From positions 1 to 64,000 of the forward strand of contig CAWZYM010000324.1 in assembly GCA_963966185.1 (NCBI GenBank): a DNA stretch of 64,000 nucleotides, given 5' to 3'. Numbering within the stretch: the first letter of the stretch is position 1; the number at the start of each line of letters is the position of its first letter. Below are positions 12,301 to 22,751 of the stretch, in pieces. The position numbers and the translations under genes were made by a program. Source of the DNA: Rhabditoides inermis. Its lineage: Eukaryota; Nematoda; Chromadorea; Rhabditida; Rhabditidae. The notes beneath the pieces are model-generated. The model was not told the DNA's origin and searched no databases. It saw nothing but the letters and a program-made list of their open reading frames with translations.

Positions 12301-12903
12301 CAGTGGTGGTCAATCGAACGGCCCCCTGCGACCGAACTCGGCCGAAATCGGACAAAATGGACACAAAGACCTTTCTCGAGTCTCCGTTGAACTATATAGT
12401 TCTAGTTTAGTGGAATCGAACGCCTTTCAAGTGATCTATCCACCTGCATAGTTGGTTTCAGTGAAAAATCCTTATACCCGTTTTGAAACTTCTAATTTTG
12501 ACCCTTTCGATGGCGCGGTGAGACTCGCATTTGCATATCCACGCGAGAGATTCATCTTCATCGATAACGAACGATATCAGCCAATCAGCGTAATATTCTG
12601 GTGACATTGTCATCCAGAAACTATACCTACCGCACAAAGAGGCCGCTGATTACACCCGCTCGCCATTCGAATGCGAGTCTCGCCGCGAAACAGGAAGGCG
12701 TTGAAATCGAGGGTACGAAATCGGCATTTGGAAACCTTTTCACCTGGAACAAACTATACAGTTAAAAAGACCACTCAAAGAGCGTTCGAGTTCACTAAAC
12801 TAAAACTTTGTAGCGCAACGGAGACTCTAGAAAGGGCTTTGTGTCCATTTTGTCCAATTTCGGCCGAATTCGGTCGCAGGGGGCCGTTTGCTGGCCACCA
12901 CTG
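12301..12903. mobile_element. MITE with long terminal inverted repeats and TA flanks
   Basis: The left end CAGTGGTGGTCAATCGAACG and the right end (reverse-complemented CAGTGGTGGCCAGCAAACG) begin inverted arms of at least 120 bp that share GGCCCCCTGCGACCGAA and GACAAAATGGACACAAAG. Weaker complementarity continues inward to about 230 bp. TA lies directly outside both ends (12299-12300 and 12904-12905), the target duplication used by Tc1/mariner transposons. There is no transposase ORF, so it is a non-autonomous element. Confidence 0.85.
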
Positions 12904-12905
12904 TA

Positions 12906-15900
12906 TTTTAAGCTATGTCCTATATTTCATTTCTGACGTGTTTTGTTCCGTATTCGTATTCATTCTTCGCAACTTCTTTTGTAAAGCAAATTGAATACTG
13001 TCTTTCTCTTCATACTCTTGTTATTCTACCCTTGTTATTACAGTCTACTGATACATCTTTGTTATTCTCTTCAGAATCCAAAATAGCTTCTTACAGACAA
13101 ATATGTTGTTTCATACATAGCTACAATCGTTTCACCGGAATGTTCTTTCGTCACTTTCGCGGGCTTTACACGTACCTATTCAAGTATTTAATTTCAAAAG
13201 AGATATGACAGGTAACAGGTTATATCACGCGTAGATAGGTTTAGCGTGGAAGTCTTGCTCGGTCCATGATGATCAATCATAATGATCGTGCCACCCTCTG
13301 CCAGTTTCTTCCGTAGATCGGGTGCAGCCGGTTCCTCCTTCCTCGGCCAGAGTACAGAATCTTTTTTGTCACGAAAATTGACGTGAATACTATAGGTTTG
13401 TGAACTCATAGAATCTCTGCATAACACAGTACTTGTCTTTCTTTCTTCCCGTTCTCGACTATGAATAAGACGCGGGTTTGAAACAGCTTCACAAATAAAC
13501 TCTGACCTGATAGTTGATAGAAGTTGGAGAGACACATCGACGCTCATCTTCTTCTCTTTTTTTGTAGACTCGCTGTGTTCTCTACTTTTGGGCTCGTTGT
13601 TTTTCTAGCTGTTGGTGTTGTTGGTGATCCGCGTGACGAAAGTTTGGTGAAGTTCCCCTTCAGCGCTCAGGCTCAGAAAACTCAGAACGGAGGACGATGG
13701 GGTTTCGATAGCGTATCTGCTTTTGCGAAAGAGCTTCTCACTTTTTAGAAGAGATTGTTTTCATTTAGAGTTTCGTTTTTCACGATTTTTTGGTCGTCAT
13801 TTTGGTTTAAAAAAGTCATTTCGGTAAAAAAAAGATCATTTCGGTAAAAAAGACCAATTCGTTCGGCCGAACTTTTCGGTAATGCCAAAAATAATAATGC
13901 CGAAAAAATACATGTTATGAAATGAGGGTTTCCCGAGTTCGACCGTGTTCACGAGTTGATAGTAGTAGAATGGGTGAGGTTACATATCATCATTACTAAA
14001 TGTGTTTTTTTTTTTGATTTTTCGAAATGACGCGGCCCGAGTTCGGTGATTGTCGATTCGGCACGAGCCGAACAGGGTGTCGTTCGTTTCGCAAATCCCG
14101 AGAAGTGTTTGACTTTTCAGAATCGGTCATTTCAAAGTCGTCATTTTTCGGAATTAACCGTTTCAAAAATCGAACGATCCTCTATTTCTGTCTTAGCTCG
14201 TCCTCGGCACTCAAATAAGTGGGGGTGTTAGATAGACCGTCGTCGTCGTAGGCGCCGCCACCTCAAATTTTCCTCAAGTAGTATTTGGAGCTAATCTTGA
14301 GAATGTAAAAAGTGATGCATGGTCAATGTTCGCAAGATTCGGGTGTTCGGTAGGGCCGTCGTCCATCGACACTCCGTCGCTCCGGATAGACCGCGCATGG
14401 TGAGGGTCAACACTGACCCTACGGTTGATAGAAATTGCCTCGTCTTGGGAACATACCCACAGGGTGGATTCGCAGGCAGCGACGCGCGTGCGCAAATGGA
14501 AACGCCCCGCGACCCCGGTGCGCAGCGGTTTTCCTCTCATCTCGCCGTCACCACTGTGGGCTTGCAGATCATACGCAAATCAACCCCCGCGCGGCGCGAC
14601 GCGAAATGTGTGGCCGGCTGTCTATTTATTGCCAGCGTTTCCGCGCGATCCACCCGTATTACCGTTGGCTTTCTGAAATTTGTTGAACGTGTGTTTTTTT
14701 GAACTGAGTACTACTGAGAAAGGTTCGCTCGAGACGGCAGCGGCTTCGGCGGCACACTGGCTAATGGCCGCAGTGTCTAAATCGGTGATGGTTCTCGATC
14801 TCCGGTTGTTCTGCGTTAGGGAACGTGCGGACCCATCGACTGTGCGTATGGTCTATGAACGCTCTTTTCGTGGTGTATGTTGATTCTATTTCTATACGTG
14901 ATGCACAACAATCGAACCCTCCGAGAACGTCTCCCCTATACCCTATACGCCTATGTCCACTTTTTGCGTGGGTTCATACATTTCATAAATTGTTACGCAT
15001 CTCATTTGCTACATAGGTGTTTTTCAATGATAGTCATTTGACTCACATGGGCCCTACAATCGTTCGTTGTTTTTAGAGTTTGTGTTTCACATCTAATTTC
15101 GGTATTTCTTCCTACAATTTGAATTCTCAGTCAGAACTTCACGAAGTGTTATAGTCATTTTCAACAAACAGTTGAATTATGAGAAAGTGAGTAGCATTGT
15201 TTCTGACTGTGTGACTTGCTAGTGATATGAACTCACATGCTACATTCTTATAAAAAACCGTTACTCGTAAAACGGTCAGCTCAAAGTGTTCACTCAGCTG
15301 CCACTTTGTTTTTGCGTGAATCTGTACAACTGCTAATGTGCCTACTGACTAAAACTATACCTTTTGGCTGTCAACGTCTCATCTCATTCATAAACAGAAA
15401 AGTTGGGTCTCCTAACTTTCGCGAAAAAAAAACATTCTAACATTCTAACTCGACCAGGAGCGCGTGAATCGAAATTTCGTTATCAAAGATAAATGGTTGC
15501 TGTATGCTCATTCGCTACACGAACACGCGCTGCAATTCCGCTGAAACGCGACAGAGAGGGCTCCCCAATAAACGGAATAAATGACGTCAAAGTGAAGATT
15601 AATCGATATGTCTTATCAAAACTGCGAATACTATTGCACGAAATCAGTATTGTTGCAACCAGGATATCAGTTCGGAACATTTCATACTAAACACAAATAG
15701 AACGCGTCATATTGATATGTTGATAACGATTACGGCTGGAGCGAATAATTAGCTGTTAGGGTCTCTAGATTTGGCGGGGTTGCGAATGTTTTCTCTCTCT
15801 GCTCTCTCGTTTTTGCCAACTCTCTAGCTGATCGAGTCATCTCTGGAGGCCCCGCCTCACGAGTTTCGAAATACTATGAAAGGAGCGAGCTGCGAAAAGA

Positions 15901-16435
15901 AGATTAGTTCAGAGTATTCCGGAATGCACTGTATGTACATACATTCACGGTTTCATGTTTCTCATGAGTGGAGCCTGTTCACCTGACTGCTCTGCTTCTT
16001 TTGACACAACTTCAAAGAGATGTTTTCAGTAGTCGTTCATTATAGTACACACTCCCCAACAACACAATAATATACATTCAAACCATATAATCGCATTCCT
16101 AGGTAACTCCCTAGTCCCTCTTTCCTGAATTAGATGAATGCTCACTTAAAAAACTGTATTATATGTTTCGCCATGTTTGTAGTTTGTGTTTATTTGTTTT
16201 CCAATCACACTTGCCTAGTCCGGTAAAACGCATATTTGACGTGTGAGGAGTGAAACAAAGACATCTTTTAGTTTATCACTTCATATTCCTCTTTCTACGA
16301 TTTCTCTGTCTACATTGACATGTGCTTTGTATCCTCTTTCATTTTGGCTGTTTTATGAGTGTGTTTTTAAACGTTGATCATTTATTGTTTATATGCGACG
16401 CAACTTATTATTGTAATAAATTTGGTTCAGTTCAA
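12906..16435. other. Gene-poor stretch
   Basis: No supported gene. Visible structure includes repeated ATTTCGGTAAAAAA units (13815-13860), a perfect hairpin AGGGTCA-acac-TGACCCT at about 14402-14419, and a GC-rich block at 14330-14680 open in several frames but without motifs. Confidence 0.5.
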
Positions 16436-16745
16436 CTTTCAGAAGATTTCTATAATTTTCTTCAGGGAGATAGTTGGGGGCATTGCACATTTGACTACAG
16501 AAATGAAGATACTCATTTTCCGTGTGGGACCACGCACCAGGCAGTCGGTGAAAATGATCTCGTGCCCTTCCAATCGCGCCCAGAAATGAACATGTGCTTT
16601 CAGAATTGCAGTATTCGAGATCATTTTCATCGACTGCCCGGTGTGCGGTCCCGCACGGAAAATGAGTATCTTCATTTCTGTAGTCAAATGCACAGAGGCC
16701 CCAACTATCTTCCTGAATAAAACTATAATAAGATTCCTGTTTCAG
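16436..16745. mobile_element. Foldback (inverted-repeat) element next to the chemoreceptor start
   Basis: Arms of about 120 bp (16440-16563 and 16617-16737) are near-perfect reverse complements; each contains GATACTCATTTTCCGTG, and a spacer of about 55 bp separates them. The right arm ends beside the TTTCAG acceptor (16740-16745) three bases before the receptor ATG. The long open frames on both strands here are products of the palindrome. Confidence 0.85.
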
Positions 16746-16747
16746 CG

Positions 16748-19700
16748 ATGTCTCGACCAATAGTGGAAGTGTTGATGAGAACGAATTCGTATGTCGTCGG
16801 AACAGTTTCTATCGTTCTTAACTTTGTTTTACTTGCTCTCATTCTCAAGTAAGTTGTAATCAAAAACATATTCATCTTCAAGAACACGTTCATCTTCTTG
16901 TAACAGGTTCAGCAGTAAAGAAATGCGCAACTACCAATGGCTTCTTTTCTTGTACGCTTGTATTGACATTGCTTATTCCTGCTTCCATATCATTGTTATA
17001 CCGGTATTTTTGTTGTCTTTCGAGAACATATATCAAAAGTACGTTTTTCAGGCTAGTTTGTATAACGATGGAGTATTTGTCTTCTTCTCATTCCAACTAT
17101 GGTCCAGTGAACTGATGGGAAGAGTGTTTTTGATTGTTTTCACTTCATTCTTCATACAAGTGAGTTCGTTAGAAGTTTTCGTGAAATCATTGTATCAATA
17201 ACGTTCAATACGCGATTTCCGTACACGCATTGTGAATATGCAGGTGTAGAAACAACAAACATCTTTTTTTGGGAGGGATCACAAATAACTGTTCATTTTT
17301 ATTTTTCTTTTACATTATTGTTTACATTGTGTTGTTTTAGGTGACCACACTGCTGACCATCCTGTTCTGTTGCCGTTTTCTAATTGCTTGCAGGTTTGTG
17401 ATTAGTTCTCGTGTTCATAACACGCAGTCACAGACAGAATCGGACTTGGCCCTGAAAAACATAATGTTTTGGTGTTTGTAAGGGCATTCCTGTATTGAGC
17501 CTAACTATATAAATTGGGTGCAAGAGCTTCTTATGCAAAATGACTTAGAAATCATAAAAAAACAGTGTTTGTATCATTTTACAACCAATTTTTTTGGCTT
17601 TGTGGAGACGAGTTCACGAGTATTCGAAGAACGAAGCTCATCGCCGCGTTATGAGAAACAAAACATAACATTCACAGTGAGAGATGAAATTCGGCGTTTT
17701 TCCAGTTCCGACCAACTGCGCTGGTTCTCGAATTTTCTCCGCTACCTGCTCCCGCCGGCCTTCTATGTGTTCTGTATTGTCTACTACTGTGTACCCGTGT
17801 ATATCGCACTCTGGGACAATCCGGGGACGAGCGAAGAGGAGAGAGTGGAGCTCAAGGTGAGGAAGATACATAGTGGTCTCATCGACGTTGTTTTTATTAG
17901 AACATTCAACTTTCATGTCGCTAGTCCATTTCAGGCACAGTTGAGTCGCGAACCGAACGATACACTCGCATTCTTTGCTGCTAGAGTGAGTACATAATAC
18001 ATAAAGTTTTCTCCAATTCTCCAGGAGCACAATTTGTGCGCATTCATGTTGTTTACGCTGTGGCAAACAATTTACGAGCTTTGCATCATGTTGGATGACT
18101 AGGGCATCGATCAAGAATTGCTTTCGTATATTCCAAATTGCGCTGCTTTCGCGCGACCGGTGCGGGGTTATTTGAACTGGAGAATTGGCGGGAACTTTAT
18201 GTATTTTAGATGAAAGACCAGATGAAACAAGTTTTCATGATTTTATACACTGTGGTGAATTCAGTTGTCTGCGTTTTTTCAGGTGTCTATCTTGAGCGTT
18301 CGCATCTCGTTTGCAAACGCTATGATTTTGTTGAGTGAGTTCATATCTATGTCTCATCCTGATTCGGGTTTCTCTTGTGACCGTCCGGGTTCAGCATCAA
18401 AGAACCAGTTCTTTTAACATTCATGATGAATTTCTAAAAACCAGTTCTTCTACCGTATAGCACCACCAAATGTATTGATGTGTTGTTTGCAGACGCACAA
18501 GTGGCTGTGATGTCGTTGTGCGGTCTGCGAGTTCGCTCCACCCTCCGAGGAGTCGCGTTCAGTGACAAAACCAAGAGAATGCAAGCACAGCTACTCAGGA
18601 GTCTCTTCTACCAGGTTGGTATATGGCCAAGATGATTAACTGCGATAAATGCCGTATATTAAAGGCACAGCGGCGACTTATTTATGCCACAACCTGCCAC
18701 AACTCCTCATTTACGCAAGCGCAAATTTTTTGGCGTAAACGGAAATAGAACCCCCGAGCTCGGAGCTTCACCGCGGCGCACATGCACTGAGCAATGAAGC
18801 AAGTGAAATGGTATCGTTCATTTGCGCGTATGTCTCCGAGCGCAATGTTGGCAGTATTGAAGGGTTGAGCGGTAGGTCGCTCGTGTTGCGGCCAGTTTTG
18901 AATTCGGAAAATCTTCTGCATCACACGCAGTTGCAGACTTGAAACTAACGTAGAATCGTCGTTCGTTTGCACAAAATGCTATCGTGTTAGGTTTATATGA
19001 TTTCTAATAATACTCCGAGTCAAAAACAGGTCCCCACTGTTCCTTTAATCAAACCAGTTAAAATGTATACAACAGTCGTAATCGTAATGCATTCAGACAC
19101 TCTCGCCGCTTACCTGCTGCTGTTTCCCAGTTGTCCTTTACACGCTCGCTTCCGTGTTCGATATCGGACTGGGCAAGGCCGACGGGTGAGTGAAACAGTG
19201 TGCAACAAATGCTCCACTGATCTATCTGATAGCTTTTGTACCCCGTGTTTGGACACACACGAGTCTTAAGTAGACACTGATGTCAGCTAGATGTTTTTTT
19301 TCATGGAAACAATGTGTTACAGTGCCCTGTTCTCTGCGTTCTTCGCCTGGTTCCCTCTGTTCGATGCGATTATTGTGATTTACTTCGTGGGAGGCTACAG
19401 AAGAGCGGCTAGAAGTCTGATCAGAGGACAGAAGCCTGAAACGAATATCAGTGAGTCCGATACGGCAATCCTATTTCTTTTCGATTAGTCAGTTTAAATT
19501 AAAGTACTGTTGAAATAACGTTCTGAATCCTTGACACTCTCGCGTCTTGCGATGATTTGAACCAAATCCAAAACCAGAACTCGATCAAGAAAAAAAAAAT
19601 GCTTTTTGAATAATTCAGTCCGATTCCGAGTGACAAATAGAGAATTCAAACACCTTAACTAGTTGTTGTAGTTGCACCAATTTGTTGGGGCAAAAGGGCG

Positions 19701-20236
19701 ATCATGCGCATTTTTATCGATTAAGTACTTCTCTCGCTGGAATTCGCCCCAAAACATTGAACAGGGCGAAGAGAAGAGCTCGCAGAGTGACGGTAATAAA
19801 TAAACACTCAAGAACTTAAAAAAAAACGCGTCAGATTTGATTAGTAGGTGTTCAAGCAACAACAGTATACTGAACAAGTATAGAGTACTTGGACTTGTGA
19901 AGTAAAGTATAATCAGCAACAACCGCTCAGCGAGCACGACATGTACAAAACATAATTACATTCGCTACGCTACAGCTAGTATGCCAAATGCAAACATATA
20001 AGTGATTCATTCTGTGACAGAGCAACCATTATTACTTTCTTATTTATGTTTCTGTATATAATTATTGATGCAAACAACACTGAATAGCAATGAATTATGA
20101 ATCTAACACCTCGAAAACTGAACAGCAATTAAAAATACTGTGATGATGATTGTGAACATATGTGATCGATCTCTTTTCAGGTGAACGACGCGTGTCTCCC
20201 TCTTTTGCTCCTCGCATCATAACAAATTCGTTCTGA
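16748..20236 (+). CDS. Nematode chemoreceptor-type 7TM GPCR (Str/Srj-like)
   Basis: Eleven exons join in phase: 16748-16848, 16907-17159, 17341-17393, 17706-17856, 17935-17985, 18103-18159, 18283-18334, 18493-18614, 19097-19185, 19323-19450 and 20181-20236 (TGA), giving about 370 aa, the usual size for the family. TM1 ends LNFVLLALILK; TM2 contains WLLFLYACIDIAYS; the third intracellular loop has the characteristic DKTKRMQAQLLRSLFYQ; TM6 is TLSPLTCCCFPVVLYTL; TM7 is WFPLFDAIIVIYFVGGYRRA, with the family's basic post-TM7 tail. Such receptors sit in sensory cilia and signal through G proteins; the ligand is unknown. The start ATG lies 3 nt after a TTTCAG acceptor, so the first exon is either trans-spliced or follows a 5' UTR intron. 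Intron 8 holds a tRNA-like TIR element (18658-19049). AATAAA lies about 20 bases after the stop. Whether it is Str, Srj or Srd is not settled. Confidence 0.9.
18658..19049. mobile_element. TTAAAGG-type inverted-repeat element with tRNA-like core, copy 1
   Basis: The left end ATTAAAGGCACAGCGGCG and the right end (reverse complement ATTAAAGGAACAGTGGGG) match the elements at 40568-40939 and 50575-51168. Between them, about 18864-18905 resembles a decayed tRNA: a D-arm-like AGCGGTAGGTCGCTC and a B-box-like GTTTTGAATTCG. It lies in intron 8 of the chemoreceptor. Confidence 0.65.
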
Positions 20237-20289
20237 TGTTCTGAACGAGTTGTCCGAATAAATGCATTCAAAATCCTGTTTTCAATATA

Positions 20290-20673
20290 GTGAGTGTGTT
20301 TTGCACTGTGTTTTTATTCAGAACGCATAGCATGAGCGGTGTTCAACTAGCGTCTGTGACGATTCGTCTCCATTCTTTTGTTACTATTCGGCAGTTGCAT
20401 AGCCTATGCGCATGTATTTGTAAGGTCGGCATTGGCAAGCAATCTTTTCGGCCCAGTTTACCATTGATTCTACACACATCGTTTGTTCCCTTTTGTGACC
20501 GACAAATTTGGAAAGCCGGAATAACAGACGAACAATGTGATTTTCTATGTAAATGCTCAATTTTTCGTGTCATTTCGTTTGCTCATTCACGCGATCGGAT
20601 TTACGACGTACAGATGAACACAGCCGCCGTACCAAAGCCCCCCTCTACGCACGATCTTCTTCGCATGTTATAG
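20290..20673 (+). other. Weak open stretch between chemoreceptor and orphan gene
   Basis: A plus-strand open frame of 127 codons ends TAAVPKPPSTHDLLRML. Some coding character, but no splice-consistent neighbours and no motif. It may be 3' flank of the receptor or a decayed gene. Confidence 0.15.
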
Positions 20674-20745
20674 TTATTCGTGTGTTAAGTTCTTTGCAGG
20701 CAATCTGAAATGATGAAATTCGAAAAAAAAAGAATTTGTATTAGG

Positions 20746-21390
20746 TCACCTGTATGAAGACGTGTACTCGTACGATCGCACGTCCGGTGCAGTTATGAGG
20801 CGCCCACGCAAAGAGTACGCTAAAACAACGATTAAAGTAAATAATAAAACACATTCGAACATACTTTGAGAATCGTTCTTTTGGAGGTGTAGAATCTCTC
20901 CGATGATAGAGTTGTGAATACACTCATTCGCTGCAGTGAGCAGGCGTCGGCAGATTTCTTTTGAACAAAGAAAGTCATACCAGACAGACAATAAATGACC
21001 TACCTGACCAATGTGTTAAAGCTGCTTGTGAGTAAGGAGCCTCGTCAATCCACAACGGCGGCAGCGCAGCTCGTGCAGTGAAGACGTTCGTGGCAGGGTA
21101 GTGCCACGCTTTCAGAACGTCTAGCACATCCTGTCTCAGTTGCTCCACACAGTCGTCGGGGTCTGCTGTCGTCTCCACCATCGGTAGATGGAACGACGCC
21201 TGCATGGGCACATAAATCGAATACAATCATGCCAACGCCTACATACCTTAATACGAGCTAGTTGAAAAGGAACAGGGCGAACAACTTGGCGATGAACACC
21301 AGATAGAAGTGCTCCTTGCAGCATACCGACGTCGCCGTGCAGGTGAGCGACCCTCTGACCTTCATTTTCTTCTAAATTTGAGGAAGTCAT
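20746..21390 (-). CDS. Complete four-exon orphan protein of 168 aa
   Basis: Exons 21247-21390 (ATG), 21004-21199, 20865-20957 and 20746-20819 (TGA) join in perfect phase, all with GT-AG introns of 45-47 nt. The protein begins MTSSNLEENEGQRVAHL, includes DDCVEQLRQDVLDVLKAWHY and EICRRLLTAANECIHNSIIG, and ends SYEYTSSYR. It is mainly helical in appearance, with no signal peptide or TM segment and Cys spread singly, so it is probably intracellular. I do not recognise a family. It is antisense to its neighbours and lies between the intact chemoreceptor and its broken paralogue, inside what may be a duplicated block. Confidence 0.75.
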
Positions 21391-22450
21391 TTGTTTTTCA
21401 CGTAAAACAATTAGACAAAAAAATTAACCTACGAAGATCGTAAGAATTTGGAGTGAGCGTCCTCTCCTACACACCTCATCTGTCAGAATTTTTCACGAAT
21501 GAGCAGAACTCTATTGCACACAACGTAAGGCGTGCAATTCAAGAAAACATAATCATCTCAAATCCAACTATACCACATTGAAAACAACCACTTCACAAAT
21601 AATTGCATTCAACAAACAAATAAAATTATATATTGCATTATGAAAATGTTTTTGAACAGTTAAAACTTTTGAGTGGAACAAAAATCAGCTGAAAACTATT
21701 CATACTCACTACCGTATATTTTATTAGTACGCTATTCAAGCGTTATTCCTGTTGACATGTGAAAAGCAACGGGTGCGTGTCACTTTTTCTCGCCGTCTGC
21801 CTCTCTCGAGAGCGCGCGCTCTCTGCGCACCCTCTCACTTTCCCGCGCGATTCGAGTAGTCGATAATCAAGCAGCCGGTAGGGGTGATAGGGCGAAAAAG
21901 TGGCCATTTTCATCGCGCAACGAAAGGCCATAGAAGGAATACGGTTGAGAATTTTGGAAAACAATTGTGAATTATGAGACCATACACCATACACACATCA
22001 GACAATCAAATGAGCCTGTGGGTCGATTTTGACCAAGTTGAAAAATCAGCTTGGACCCGGTAGCAGTAAGCTTTGTTTTTCAGTTCCCTGTTCTCCGCTT
22101 TCTACTGTTGGTTTCCTCTGTTCGATTCAATTATTGTAATTTACTTCGTTGGATGCTACAGAAGAGCAGCCAAAAGTCTGATGCAATGAAAGCCTAACAC
22201 GCTAATAAGTTTCTGACGATATTTTGTAGTTCCATTTCATTCAAAGGTCAATGTTAAACCGACAAACAACGTTAGCGATAATACGTATACGTGAAAGAAC
22301 GTGAAATAAACTGTGTTTGTGAAAACACGGTACAGGACAAAGCGTTATTTTCGACTCTGCCTATACAGGGTTCACAGTGTAATAAATGGATGAGACTGAC
22401 TTATCATATTACAAGAAATTCAAAGAAGTAATGCATTGAAAAATCATAGT

Positions 22451-22532
22451 ACACATTCGGTTTCGGTCCCTTCCACCAGACCGAATGTGTAAACCTACCA
22501 GCCGGGACCATCATCAGTGATGAACCGGTAGG
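22451..22532 (-). other. Two adjacent hairpins in the PLE 3' region
   Basis: ACACATTCGGT ... ACCGAATGTGT (22451-22490, 11-bp stem) is followed by CCTACC ... GGTAGG (22494-22532). The loops contain, on the minus (sense) strand, CTGATGA and later GAAA, with GGTCCC/GGGACC between them able to pair. The same structure is at 26470-26551 in the truncated copy. Confidence 0.7.
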
Positions 22533-22751
22533 CAAGTGTACAAAGTAGTATTACAAGAAAAAGGGGAAAATATTTCTAGAGGGTTATCGATCGTCTACGA
22601 CGCTTAGGGATAGGGGTCAACAAAAATTGGGAGCAACCTAACGAGAGAGGGGAATGCGACACGACTGATTTGAGAGCGGCGACTGCGAGTCACATAGACT
22701 TTTAGTGCAGATCGGTAGATCAGACAGAGCGCAGAGAAAGAGGGGATGAGA

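Noticed and set aside
14319..14702. Overlapping ORFs in three frames
   Set aside because: Open in several frames because of GC-rich, stop-poor composition; no splice or motif support.
16322..16760. Overlapping ORFs of 123 and 132 codons on both strands
   Set aside because: The region is a palindrome (foldback), so both strands give similar translations; the peptides have no family motif.
17038..17052. A 13-nt 'intron' with GT...CAG in the chemoreceptor exon
   Set aside because: Far below the minimum for splicing, and the frame is open through it.
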